From NCBI GenBank assembly GCA_934271235.1, contig CAKQQT010000014.1, forward strand, positions 15,811 to 79,810: a DNA stretch of 64,000 nt, given 5' to 3'. Origin of the DNA: an uncultured Clostridia bacterium. GTDB lineage: Bacteria > Bacillota > Clostridia > Peptostreptococcales > Anaerovoracaceae. Of the stretch, positions 8,846 to 16,557 are shown piece after piece. The position numbers were made by a program, and so were the translations under genes. Positions within the stretch are counted from its first letter, which is position 1. Every line of letters begins with the position of its first letter. Under the pieces are notes generated by a model, which worked only from the letters and a program-made list of their open reading frames with translations, was not told the DNA's origin and did no database searches.

Positions 8846-9746
8846 TAACAAGACCATACTTAGCTCCAATAGCTTTAGTAATAGGCGCTAGCATTGTGTC
8901 CATATCACCAGCTGCTCCGCTCGCAATAGCACTCCCCGGACTTATCTTTATAAGTATCGGCAGAAATATGACTGTGAAAACTTCTCGTAAAATGTTAACA
9001 ATGAACCCATATGTGCCTATCGCAATACCATAGTTTTGAGTCATGAAAGCCCCTGTAATGCTGTAAAAACTCATTCCACTTGCGGCAATTACAGACACTT
9101 TTGTAGATACATCTATGAACATTGATGCAACTAGCCCCCCAACTATACTTCCTGATAATACAGCAAGCGGCAACACAATTATTCTAACTCCTAGCTTCTT
9201 AAAAAAGTTAAATACTCCTTCTGTTGCACCCTGTGAAATTCCAACACATACATATAAAACAATTAATGAAATGGTCATCCCGGAATTCAGAATGGTTTCG
9301 GATATTTTTCCTGTCAACATATTTCCACTTACTATTCCTATTACAATGCTAAGTGGCATAATCCAAATCAAAGGGCTTATTTGCTTTTTTTCTTTCTCGC
9401 CTATTTCTTTCTTCTCGCATGTATCTTCTTTTTCAGCACATACTTTATTATTTTTATCAATCGCACTGTCAATTTCATCCAGCATCAATACTGTCTTCTC
9501 ACAAATATAAGTACAAATAATACTAAACAAAATTGTCAGCAATGCTATTATTGTACAATTAAGTCCTATTCTTGGAAATTGCATTAAAATGCTTTGGTCA
9601 ATGCCCACACCTAGTCCTATTATCAACATCAGCAATATTAATGCCAAAGTCGAAATAGCATCTGTTACTTTTAGTAAAAAATGCGTTTTGGTTTTTAAAC
9701 CGATTAATATTCCTGTTCCCAAACATATAAACGGTAATGCCGTCAT
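8772..9746 (-). CDS. lysO: LysO-family lysine exporter
   Basis: A 324-residue integral membrane protein with about eight to ten hydrophobic segments, a short N-terminal module (LGTGILIGLKTK) and a C-terminal half with ASGMSFYSITGAFMTQNYG and GAAGDMDTMLAPITKAIG. These are hallmarks of the LysO (YbjE, DUF340) family that exports L-lysine and the toxic analogue thialysine. A charged cytoplasmic loop of about 35 residues joins the two halves. A near-consensus AGGAGGTG site precedes the ATG. It is first in an operon with the B12 radical SAM and aminomutase-like genes, so its cargo may be lysine, beta-lysine or a product of those enzymes. Confidence 0.82.
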   Translation of the reverse strand: MTALPFICLGTGILIGLKTKTHFLLKVTDAISTLALILLMLIIGLGVGIDQSILMQFPRIGLNCTIIALLTILFSIICTYICEKTVLMLDEIDSAIDKNNKVCAEKEDTCEKKEIGEKEKKQISPLIWIMPLSIVIGIVSGNMLTGKISETILNSGMTISLIVLYVCVGISQGATEGVFNFFKKLGVRIIVLPLAVLSGSIVGGLVASMFIDVSTKVSVIAASGMSFYSITGAFMTQNYGIAIGTYGFIVNILREVFTVIFLPILIKISPGSAIASGAAGDMDTMLAPITKAIGAKYGLVTLTTGTILTLIVPILLPILSNIFN

Positions 9747-9884
9747 TCCCTATCACCTCCTAGCTATAGAATAGTTATTTTTATTTTTTTTTCAATACAA
9801 ATACCCTCTAATGCAAAAAAAAAGCTTGAAATGCTTTCACTATTTATGTATTTTATAAAAAAAAGACCTTTAGGAGGTTCCGCA
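9747..9884. promoter_or_regulatory. Divergent control region between exporter operon and LytTR regulator
   Basis: This is 138 bases of very AT-rich DNA with long A and T tracts. For the plus-strand regulator a plausible sigma-A promoter is TTGAAA (9826-9831), a 17-base spacer and TATTTT (9849-9854), followed by TAGGAGG upstream of the ATG at 9885. The minus-strand promoter is less clear. The shared intergenic region is the obvious place for the LytTR protein to bind, but I could not identify a convincing pair of LytTR direct repeats. Confidence 0.5.
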
Positions 9885-10643
9885 ATGATTAACGTTCTTA
9901 TACTTTCTAACAAGCAATCTGAATTAGAACAGATTTCGAAGAATTTACGTCGTAGCACTGACGATTCTCTATGCATTATTACTACAACTAGCGCCCACGA
10001 GGCTTTGCAAATTGTAAATAAAAATCAAATTCACTTTGACATATTCATTATCGCTATGCAACTAGAAAACCATAGTGGATATATGATTGAGAAAATGATA
10101 CGCAAAAATAGATTTTATCAATATTCACCATTTATCTTTATCAGTTCTTTTAATCATCTGTTTTCTAATGAGCCATTATCTCCTTTCCCCGCTTATAGGC
10201 TACGCAACTATATTATACTTCCATTAACTGATGTGGATATTCAAGGAAAATTTTCGCTTTACTTCGATTACATTTATTCAAATCAAATTCTTTTAAATCA
10301 GTTAAATAAAAAAATGTTACTTCAAACTCCTACTGGAAAACGGGAGATCCCAATAAAATCAATACTGTATATAGAGGTGCAAAGTAAACTGTGCACTATT
10401 TACACAGTTAATGGAAAATACCTTCTTAGAAATACAAGTTTAGTATCTGCACTGGATAAAATAAATTCATCCGATATAGTTCGTTGTCATAGGTATTTTG
10501 CTGCTAATATTAATAATATCGACTACATTGAACATAATAGTTCTCGCATTTCAACACTTCATTTTAAAGCTTCACATTTAATGTGTCCTGCATCAAGTAA
10601 ATATTTACAAAACATACAGCATCGTGTTTCTACATCTCATTAG
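9885..10643 (+). CDS. LytTR-family regulator with degenerate receiver domain
   Basis: A 252-residue protein with an N-terminal receiver-like domain (about 1-125) and a C-terminal LytTR DNA-binding domain (about 150-245; ILYIEVQSKLCTIYTVNGKY, then VRCHRYFAANINNIDYI). The receiver lacks its usual chemistry: the acidic pair after strand 1 is replaced (VLILSNKQ), the phospho-acceptor Asp position is Ala57 (FDIFIIAMQL), and the Lys before the conserved Pro is Leu (YIILPL). It is therefore probably not a phospho-switched regulator, and no histidine kinase is adjacent. The start at 9885 follows TAGGAGG; the frame is open further upstream, but that start has no such site. It is divergent from the exporter operon. 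Confidence 0.8.
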   Translation: MINVLILSNKQSELEQISKNLRRSTDDSLCIITTTSAHEALQIVNKNQIHFDIFIIAMQLENHSGYMIEKMIRKNRFYQYSPFIFISSFNHLFSNEPLSPFPAYRLRNYIILPLTDVDIQGKFSLYFDYIYSNQILLNQLNKKMLLQTPTGKREIPIKSILYIEVQSKLCTIYTVNGKYLLRNTSLVSALDKINSSDIVRCHRYFAANINNIDYIEHNSSRISTLHFKASHLMCPASSKYLQNIQHRVSTSH

Positions 10644-10685
10644 TTATTTTGGTATAAATGCTAAAATAAAGATGTACAGGTTTTA

Positions 10686-10976
10686 TCAAATAAAAATGTA
10701 CAAATGACGATAGTCCCGTTCCCATTCCGATATTTCCTCCTGTAGTTCCCGGCCGAGATGAAAGCCCTGCCGAAAGGCTTCGGTGCAGATCAGCTCCTGC
10801 ACCTCGGCACTTGCATCTTGATAGCGCTCAAAGAGCCTGTTTGCATCGCTTCCCGCAAAGAGTGCGGAGATATCCTGCGCGGCTTCGCTGAGCGCTGCGA
10901 GCGCCTTTTTGTATGCCCTGCTTTTCGGCACGCAGGTCAGGCTTTCCTCGCTGAAAATTCTTTTCATGGTATTCAT
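10686..10976 (-). CDS. Small ICE protein, DUF6809-like; C-terminus at cassette junction
   Basis: A 96-residue helical protein (KAYKKALAALSEAAQDISALF, then FRQGFHLGRELQEE) resembling DUF6809 proteins of clostridial elements; the FxxGFxLG segment is typical. The last few codons (RHLYIFI) run into the AT-rich cassette DNA, so the natural C-terminus may have been replaced or trimmed when the cassette arrived. Function is unknown. Confidence 0.6.
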   Translation of the reverse strand: MNTMKRIFSEESLTCVPKSRAYKKALAALSEAAQDISALFAGSDANRLFERYQDASAEVQELICTEAFRQGFHLGRELQEEISEWERDYRHLYIFI

Positions 10977-11051
10977 GGCCTTCTTCCTTTCTCTGTTTGA
11001 TTAGCCACAGGATACCGTATTTTGCCGGGAAAGTCTACGGAAAGATTTGAA

Positions 11052-11378
11052 TTACCCGAGAATATTCCAGATATACAGCGGCGCGGTCAGGGTAAAGAGC
11101 AGGCACGCAAACAGGATGCAGGGCGCCGTAAATTCAAACTGACCATGCTTGCGATAGTCGAAGTAAGCAGTAGACAGTTTAACAAAAAACAGCACCGCAA
11201 GGATCATGTCGATAACCGGAAACACCACATTTTCTACCACCGATTTGACCTGCGTCTGTGCGGCTTTCCATGTCTGCTGGATGGCAGATGACACATCGCC
11301 TGCCGCATAGGCGTTTTCCGTAAAGCAAAACAGCAGCACCAGCAAGATCAGCAGGATCAGCATTCGTTTTTTCTTCAT
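11052..11378 (-). CDS. VirB2/pilin-like small membrane protein (DUF3852-type)
   Basis: A 108-residue protein with a signal peptide (MKKKRMLILLILLVLLFCF..., cleavage probably after NAYA), a short soluble part and two hydrophobic segments separated by a basic loop (STAYFDYRKHGQFEF). Size and topology match the DUF3852/VirB2-like subunits found upstream of TrbL in Gram-positive ICEs. The ATG at 11378 overlaps the upstream stop codon (ATGA) and has a GGGAGAG site; the frame is open upstream, but those residues are not signal-like. In an undisturbed ICE this gene would be close to the TrbL-like gene now 5 kb away. Confidence 0.7.
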   Translation of the reverse strand: MKKKRMLILLILLVLLFCFTENAYAAGDVSSAIQQTWKAAQTQVKSVVENVVFPVIDMILAVLFFVKLSTAYFDYRKHGQFEFTAPCILFACLLFTLTAPLYIWNILG

Positions 11379-11725
11379 GATTTTTTCTCTCCCAACTTCT
11401 TTGTAACTTCTTTTTCGGTAATATATCGGATCTTCACACCGAGGTTTTCGCAAAACTCAATCTCCCGCTCCATCTCTTTGGTGATGACCGGGCCGAACAC
11501 CCACATTTCATCGCAGAACCAGATCAGGCTGAAACGCTCTTCGAAAGAGATTCTTGCAGCGCTGTCCGCCTGCAGATCGTCCGTTTCTCCAAACACATAA
11601 AAATGGACTGCGACCGGAATCACGCCCTCTTTCATCGTATAGCCTGCATAGCGCAGAAAGCGTCCGATATGGTTTTTTAAGTTTCCCGCAGAAAGCGGCG
11701 CTGATAGATAGATCTTCTTTTTCAT
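11375..11725 (-). CDS. DUF4406/DUF7768-like nucleotide-hydrolase-fold protein
   Basis: A 116-residue protein starting MKKKIYLSAPLSAGN, the opening strand and loop of the nucleoside 2-deoxyribosyltransferase-like fold. It contains LIWFCDEMWVFGPVITKEME, a motif set seen in the DUF4406/DUF7768 proteins carried by phages and ICEs. Whether it is catalytic is unknown. An alternative ATG at 11737 would add four residues but leaves no spacing for the AAGGA site. The stop overlaps the next start (ATGA). Confidence 0.65.
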   Translation of the reverse strand: MKKKIYLSAPLSAGNLKNHIGRFLRYAGYTMKEGVIPVAVHFYVFGETDDLQADSAARISFEERFSLIWFCDEMWVFGPVITKEMEREIEFCENLGVKIRYITEKEVTKKLGEKKS

Positions 11726-11766
11726 GTGCGCCGCCATCCTTTTCGTTTGGTTTCTTGCACACTGCT

Positions 11767-12000
11767 TTACGCACCCCTTTCCATCGTTTCTTTCTTTTCA
11801 CAGCTGCCGCAGGAAAGCGGGCAGCCCGTGCAGTCTTTGTCACAGACAAAATCCGCAAAGTCGTTTCCGCCTCGGAGGATGATGGCGTTTTCCTCGACAT
11901 ACATCTCCAGCACAGATTCCTCCCGGATGCCGGCTTCCCTTAGCATTTCCGTGGGCACGCACAGCATCACAACTTCCATCGTTTCTTCTTTTTTTCTCAT
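11767..12000 (-). CDS. AbrB/SpoVT-like DNA-binding protein with Cys cluster
   Basis: A 77-residue protein. Residues about 8-45 (VPTEMLREAGI...LEMYVEENAIILRG) form the swapped-hairpin AbrB/MazE/SpoVT domain. It is followed by CDKDCTGCPLSCGSC, five cysteines with CX3CX2CX3CX2C spacing, suggestive of a bound metal or Fe-S cluster. It overlaps the adenine methylase gene by ATGA. It is likely an ICE regulator; the target is unknown. Confidence 0.7.
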   Translation of the reverse strand: MRKKEETMEVVMLCVPTEMLREAGIREESVLEMYVEENAIILRGGNDFADFVCDKDCTGCPLSCGSCEKKETMERGA

Positions 12001-12950
12001 CTTAAAATCCTCTCCCTTAATTGTTTTTCTTCATCCAAATTATCATCAAACAGGCTCACCTGCTGCGGCCTTCCCCGCTCCCGCTCAAAGAAATCATAGT
12101 TTGCAATCAGGATCTCACCAAACTCCTTTCCCGCCTCGTAGCGTTGCGCCATCGAATGCACCCGGCTGAATGCGAAAATGTTGCAGTCCCTATATAGCGT
12201 GCGGATCTGTGGGCAGTCGTTGTAGGATAGCAGGAATTTTCCCTGCATGGATTTTAGGCACTCCGAAAGCCTGACATGATCCTCCTTTTGAAAAGCGATA
12301 TCATAGACATATTCGCTGGTGTAGTACGGCGGGTCGCAGTAAACAAACGCATTCTCCCGGTCATAGTGACGAATCAGAACCGCAAAATCCTGATTTTCAA
12401 TCACCACCCGGTCCATCCGCTTTGCAAAGTCCTCTACAATGCCAAACAGGCTCCGAATGGAAAACGGCACGCCTGCAAAACTTTTGCCCCCGCTGCAGTA
12501 GCTGTAGCGAATGAGCTTAAGGTAAGCTGCCGCCCGTTTCAGATCATAGTCGCCGGTTCTTTCCGTCAAAAGCAGCCTTCGTTCTTCCTCGGTGATATCC
12601 GGAAGAAGAATCTGCGTCAACCCTCTTTCCTCGTCTGCAAAGGCGCTTTCGGTTTCTTCTTTCTGCAGGAACCTTCGCAGCTCGTGAAAATCCTCCCGCG
12701 CATTCAGCGTCAGAAAGCCAAGCTCCCGGATAAACGCCAGCGGGCGATCCCGCATGCAGCGATACAGATTCACAAGATTGCCGTTAAAATCATTAAAGAC
12801 CTCAAAACGGTCCGGCCTTTCTTTTCCAAGCAGCACCGCACCGGAGCCGCCAAACGGCTCGATGTATCGCTCGTATTCCGCCGGAAAGAGCGCATACAGA
12901 ATTTTCAGGATGCTGCTTTTATTGCCAACCCAGCTGATCGGTGATTTCAT
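11997..12950 (-). CDS. D12-class N6-adenine DNA methyltransferase
   Basis: A 317-residue enzyme with the SAM-binding start PISWVGNKSSIL and YIEPFGGSGAVLLG, the second-substrate pocket, and the catalytic DPPYYTSEYVYD (DPPY motif). This places it with Dam/DpnM-type adenine methylases. No restriction endonuclease is adjacent, so it is probably an orphan methylase protecting the incoming element from host restriction. It lies in one block with the cytosine methylase and small ICE proteins. Recognition sequence not predictable here. Confidence 0.88.
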   Translation of the reverse strand: MKSPISWVGNKSSILKILYALFPAEYERYIEPFGGSGAVLLGKERPDRFEVFNDFNGNLVNLYRCMRDRPLAFIRELGFLTLNAREDFHELRRFLQKEETESAFADEERGLTQILLPDITEEERRLLLTERTGDYDLKRAAAYLKLIRYSYCSGGKSFAGVPFSIRSLFGIVEDFAKRMDRVVIENQDFAVLIRHYDRENAFVYCDPPYYTSEYVYDIAFQKEDHVRLSECLKSMQGKFLLSYNDCPQIRTLYRDCNIFAFSRVHSMAQRYEAGKEFGEILIANYDFFERERGRPQQVSLFDDNLDEEKQLRERILR

Positions 12951-12996
12951 ATGAATCCCGGATTTCCATTTTTACTTTTTTTCGTTCCCCCCTCTC

Positions 12997-13404
12997 TTAC
13001 CATGAAAAGGTCGTGACTGTCATCCACATATCATCTGCGACCTCTTCCAGCGTGATTTCTTCGATTTCATCAAAGCGCTCCATGTACTTTTTTATCTCCG
13101 CTTCGGTTAATGAGCGGTATTCCTCGCCGTCATCCCCGACCACAAAGAACGGACCTGCAAGGATGCTTTTTCCGTCATGGATGCGCCGGTTCCCGTCCAT
13201 GCCAAGAAGCTTACTTTCCTCGTTGGCCACGAGGATGGTTCCGTCTTCTTGATAGATATGCTCAATCAGGCCGCCGACTGCGTGGCTGATATCCTCATAT
13301 TCATTTCGGATTTTTCTGACGACCGGCTTTTTATGCGGCTCGACAAACACCACAGCAAGCAGGTTTTCTTCCTGCTGCAAAGTTCTTTTCCCTTCCGTTC
13401 TCAA
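12997..13404 (-). CDS. DUF3846 protein
   Basis: A 135-residue acidic protein. LLAVVFVEPHKKPVVRKI, then GGLIEHIYQEDGTILVANEE and NRRIHDGKSILAGPFFVVGD, is the DUF3846 pattern, a family found in phages and ICEs and without a known activity. The start is probably TTG at 13404, overlapping the stop of the cytosine methylase gene (TTGA). It is transcribed with the two methylases. Confidence 0.8.
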   Translation of the reverse strand: MRTEGKRTLQQEENLLAVVFVEPHKKPVVRKIRNEYEDISHAVGGLIEHIYQEDGTILVANEESKLLGMDGNRRIHDGKSILAGPFFVVGDDGEEYRSLTEAEIKKYMERFDEIEEITLEEVADDMWMTVTTFSW

Positions 13405-14678
13405 CTCAATCCCTCACTTTCCATTTCCTCATAAATCCTCTTTATCTTTTCGCCGAGCGCCGTAATGACCGGAACACTAACAGCATTTCCCGCCAGCTTA
13501 TATAACTGGCTTTCGGGAATACCTGCGTTCTTTGCCTTTTCATACTGCTCGTCTGTAAAGCCCTGTAGCCGCCAGCACTCCAGCGGTGTTAATTTTCGCA
13601 CGCGCCCATGATGGAGGATCCCATGCCGGTCAGTAACCGTCAACGTAAACATCGGCTCATTCGGCTCTTTGATCCGTCGTCCGTTTTGCCGCGTCTTTTC
13701 CTTTGCGGGGCTGATCACGGCACGCGGCGTCTCGCTTTCCACAAAGACGCCGGACTTTTCTGCCTTATGATGACTGAATGCATTGTCCTGCCGTGTGGTG
13801 ATGCATCTTGCATGATCGGTAAGCTTCGCATCCTCATTTAGGTCGATAAAGAAGCACCCCTGCGCAGCACTTGGCAGAACGGTGTGGGCGATCTGCCTGC
13901 CGACTCTGCCGCGCCTTGTGTTGAGATTCGGATAGGCCAGGTCGATGCTGTCTCCGGGATAGGCCTCTTGAAAGCCTTCTTTTGTCGCGACTTTGATCGG
14001 CAAGGCTATTTGGTAGAGTCCTGTTTTTCCCCCGAATCCTCCGGCGCCGCTTGTGAGGGTAATCCCGGTTCCGCTGTCTGCATAGATGCGGTTTCCTTCA
14101 CAGCCGCCGACGAGCTGCACAGGAGCCGCCGCATTTGCGTCTCGGAAAGAAAGTATTTCGCCGGGACATCGCTCTCTAAGATATCCGATAAGATACACTC
14201 TCTTTCTTGCTTGAGGGACACCGAAATCCTTGCTGTTAAGCACCTGCCATGCGACATCGTACCCCAGCTCATAAAGCGCAGTAAGGATGGTCTGAAATGT
14301 CCTGCCTTTGTCATGCGACAGGAGTCCGGGAACATTCTCAAGACACAAAAATGCAGGTCGCTTAACCCGAGCAATTCTTGCAATCTCAAAAAATAGGGTT
14401 CCTCTGCTGTCACCAAATCCTCCCCGCTTTCCAGCGATTGAAAAAGCCTGACAAGGGAATCCTCCGCAAAGAAGGTCGAAATCCGGCAAATTTTCCGGCT
14501 GTATCGTTCTTGCATCTTCATAAAAATTTTCTCCTTTCGTATCATAGATTGCCTCATAGGCTTTTTTCGCATATTTGTCGTTTTCACAATATCCGATGCA
14601 AGTGAAACCTCCGGCCCTTGTTAGCCCCGACCGAAATCCCCCGATTCCTGCAAACATATCAAAATATTTGATATTCAT
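13401..14678 (-). CDS. C5-cytosine DNA methyltransferase
   Basis: A 425-residue Dcm/HhaI-type enzyme with all main motifs in order: FDMFAGIGGFRSGL (I), DLLCGGFPCQAFSIAG (IV, catalytic Cys in PCQ), FLCLENVPGL (VI, ENV), QARKRVYLIG (VIII), a variable target-recognition region, and GNAVSVPVI (X). No cognate endonuclease is present, so an anti-restriction role for the ICE is likely. A second methylase of a different class is encoded 450 bases downstream. Confidence 0.92.
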   Translation of the reverse strand: MNIKYFDMFAGIGGFRSGLTRAGGFTCIGYCENDKYAKKAYEAIYDTKGENFYEDARTIQPENLPDFDLLCGGFPCQAFSIAGKRGGFGDSRGTLFFEIARIARVKRPAFLCLENVPGLLSHDKGRTFQTILTALYELGYDVAWQVLNSKDFGVPQARKRVYLIGYLRERCPGEILSFRDANAAAPVQLVGGCEGNRIYADSGTGITLTSGAGGFGGKTGLYQIALPIKVATKEGFQEAYPGDSIDLAYPNLNTRRGRVGRQIAHTVLPSAAQGCFFIDLNEDAKLTDHARCITTRQDNAFSHHKAEKSGVFVESETPRAVISPAKEKTRQNGRRIKEPNEPMFTLTVTDRHGILHHGRVRKLTPLECWRLQGFTDEQYEKAKNAGIPESQLYKLAGNAVSVPVITALGEKIKRIYEEMESEGLS

Positions 14679-14721
14679 ACGGCATTCGCCGCGTTTCTGT
14701 TTTTTCCGTCACCTCCACTCT

Positions 14722-14994
14722 TTATTTCATGAAAGAAATTCCTTCTTCCATAACGGCTTTCGCTTCGCATTCCTCGGCGCTTCCGATTTTACGAAAACTG
14801 TCAATTCCGTAAATCAGTGCAAGGCTTTCGCCCTCGTCCCAGTTCACATGCAGCTGCCCTGCATCATCTACCGCCCATACAGTGCCTTTGCTTCCCGCAG
14901 GCAGCGGATGATACGGATCCGTTACGGACTCTAATAGTTCAACTCTGCTTCCCTTTGGATACTGCTCGCGCAGTCTTTGGATGTCTTTTCTCAT
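14722..14994 (-). CDS. DUF4314 protein
   Basis: A 90-residue protein with YPKGSRVELLE, DPYHPLPAGSKGTVWAVDD, then LHVNWDEGESLALIYGID, an SH3-like beta-barrel pattern known as DUF4314. These proteins accompany methylases and relaxase-region genes in clostridial ICEs. No activity is known. It overlaps the upstream gene by 56 bases in another frame. Confidence 0.8.
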   Translation of the reverse strand: MRKDIQRLREQYPKGSRVELLESVTDPYHPLPAGSKGTVWAVDDAGQLHVNWDEGESLALIYGIDSFRKIGSAEECEAKAVMEEGISFMK

Positions 14995-15358
14995 TTGTTT
15001 CTCCTATTCTGATAACCGCAAGCCCGAATCTGCAGATGGAAACTGCAGTCAGTACCTGCGCATACACCGTTTGATTCATCATGTTTCGTTTTCCAAGATC
15101 CCGCAGCCGAATGTTTCCGCTGCCAAGATAGATGTCTTTTGCCGCCGCATACAGGCAGTAGCTTTCCTCGCTTACACTTCCAATCCGGATTTCCTCAAAG
15201 AAAATACGCCCCTTTCGGACTTTATCCTTTGCACAGTTCCAGACTTTTTCGTCGGCTGTTAAAAGATACAAGGCGGCAAGCAGCTCGTAATTTTTTTTCT
15301 CTTGCTTTTTTGCCGCCTCATGAAAATCCTGCTTATGCAGACCGTCTCTAAAAATCAT
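14939..15358 (-). CDS. DUF6075-like ICE protein
   Basis: A 139-residue soluble protein beginning MIFRDGLHKQDFHEAAKK and continuing LLAALYLLTADEKVWNCA, a pattern seen in DUF6075 proteins of Firmicutes ICEs. It overlaps the upstream ADP-ribosyltransferase-like gene by 11 bases and the downstream DUF4314 gene by 56. Function unknown. Confidence 0.65.
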   Translation of the reverse strand: MIFRDGLHKQDFHEAAKKQEKKNYELLAALYLLTADEKVWNCAKDKVRKGRIFFEEIRIGSVSEESYCLYAAAKDIYLGSGNIRLRDLGKRNMMNQTVYAQVLTAVSICRFGLAVIRIGETNEKRHPKTARAVSKGKQS

Positions 15359-16160
15359 ACTGCATCACTCCTTCCTGATTCGCTATCTCTTTATATTGAT
15401 CTTCTTCCGCCGTTTCGACGGCTGTCGTAATAGCTGGTTCGCATAGTGAAATCTCCTTTAGACTCTTCGGATCAACGATGACCTCAGATTCGTTTCGTCC
15501 AAGGAAAACAGCGAGGATATCTTCCTTTCGAATCTTTGCACGGTATACCTTGCCTTTGCCCTTAAAACGATTCGCAAACCATTCCGCGGTTTCCTGTTTC
15601 ATCGTCCATGACATGGCAAGGATGTTATCCTTGTTTTTTTCGGTAAGGCCTCGGTAAACCGTAATCTCGTCCGGAAGCTCCGCAAACTTTCGGTGCTCGT
15701 CAAGATTCATCAGATCCTCTGCACTTGCCTTTTGAAACATTTCCACAAACTCCTTTTGGGATACATTCGCATCTTGATTCGGGGCTTCTGTTTGAATCCA
15801 GCAAAGACCGAGAAGCTGCGCAAATTCTTTTTGCTCTATGTGAGGCTGCGCGTATTTTAGAAATGTAAGGAGGTAAGGCTTATTCATCATACAGCAGATT
15901 TGAAAGACCGACTCTGCTTGATCGATGCGCTTGTCCAGATACATTCTCCATTGCATGCGGTTTTCCTCGGAACTCGTAATGTCCAGCATTTCCCGTCCGT
16001 TTTTCCCGGGCAGAAAAACGATGCCGCTGTTTGCGAATGGATGGCTGATGATGAACGGGGCATACTCGGTATCGTATATCTCGGTGCTCAGCAGCCCCTT
16101 TGCCACCAGCCGCACCCCTTCCATATCGGTGCCTGACTTTTGCTTTTCTTTTTCTATCAT
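15348..16160 (-). CDS. ADP-ribosyltransferase-like protein, first gene of the ICE block
   Basis: The C-terminal domain of this 270-residue protein carries the three parts of the R-S-E mono-ADP-ribosyltransferase signature in order: VYRG with Arg170, SWT at about 184-186 followed by ETAEWFANRF, and NESEVIVDP with Glu224 and Glu226. The N-terminal 150 residues are helical and unrecognised. There is no signal peptide, so a cytoplasmic target (host protein, nucleic acid or phage component) is likelier than a secreted toxin. It is the gene nearest the tRNA-Arg. Whether it is active is unknown. Confidence 0.6.
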   Translation of the reverse strand: MIEKEKQKSGTDMEGVRLVAKGLLSTEIYDTEYAPFIISHPFANSGIVFLPGKNGREMLDITSSEENRMQWRMYLDKRIDQAESVFQICCMMNKPYLLTFLKYAQPHIEQKEFAQLLGLCWIQTEAPNQDANVSQKEFVEMFQKASAEDLMNLDEHRKFAELPDEITVYRGLTEKNKDNILAMSWTMKQETAEWFANRFKGKGKVYRAKIRKEDILAVFLGRNESEVIVDPKSLKEISLCEPAITTAVETAEEDQYKEIANQEGVMQYDF

Positions 16161-16222
16161 GTTCTCACCTGCTTTCTCTGTCGTTTGCTTGCTGCTCCAT
16201 TTTTACATCTATAAAAGGGCAT

Positions 16223-16257
16223 AAAAAAACAGATAAAAAATGTTACTTTTCTATCTG
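16223..16257 (-). terminator. AT-rich hairpin with T-tract at the ICE edge
   Basis: On the minus strand CAGATAGAAAA pairs with TTTTTTATCTG (11 pairs, one G-T) around a 6-base loop and is followed by seven T. It lies between the tRNA-Arg terminator and the first ICE gene and would insulate the element. The rest of 16161-16474 holds no credible gene; the open frame there is the familiar artefact of translating through a tRNA. Confidence 0.6.
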
Positions 16258-16407
16258 ATTCTTCTCAAAAATATTTACTTTTTTCGCTTGATTTTCTTTC
16301 CGCTTTTCGCCCGTCCCGATTTCGTGGGGGTTCAAATCTCGAAAATCGCAGAAAAACCCGTTTTGCATCCCTAAGTCGGTATATTCATTTACGCGATAAT
16401 CCGGCGT

Positions 16408-16444
16408 CAAAAAATGCTGAAACCCAGTCATAGACTGGGTTTCA
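16408..16444 (-). terminator. Terminator of tRNA-Arg
   Basis: On the minus strand TGAAACCCAGTC and GACTGGGTTTCA form a perfect 12-pair stem with a 3-base loop (16418-16444). It is followed by GCATTTTTTG, 31 bases beyond the tRNA 3' end. Confidence 0.85.
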
Positions 16445-16474
16445 CGACCATGCATCCTAAATGGACGTATTACT

Positions 16475-16551
16475 TGGTGCGCCATGAGGGACTCGAACCC
16501 CCAACCTTCGCATTCGTAGTGCGCGACTCTATCCAATTGAGCTAATGGCGC
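16475..16551 (-). tRNA. tRNA-Arg (anticodon ACG), CCA encoded
   Basis: The minus strand shows acceptor GCGCCAT pairing with ATGGCGC, a D-arm GCTCAATTGGATAGAGT, an anticodon loop CTACGAA (anticodon ACG), a T-arm around GGTTCGAGTCC, discriminator A and encoded CCA. The top pair of the anticodon stem looks like a G-A mismatch. tRNA 3' ends are frequent ICE insertion sites and the ICE block begins about 300 bases downstream, but no flanking att duplicate is visible within the window. Confidence 0.95.
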
Positions 16552-16557
16552 ATACGG

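Noticed and set aside
1-16160. Complete ICE or prophage
   Set aside because: No integrase, relaxase, coupling protein or phage structural genes are visible; only part of an ICE can be claimed.
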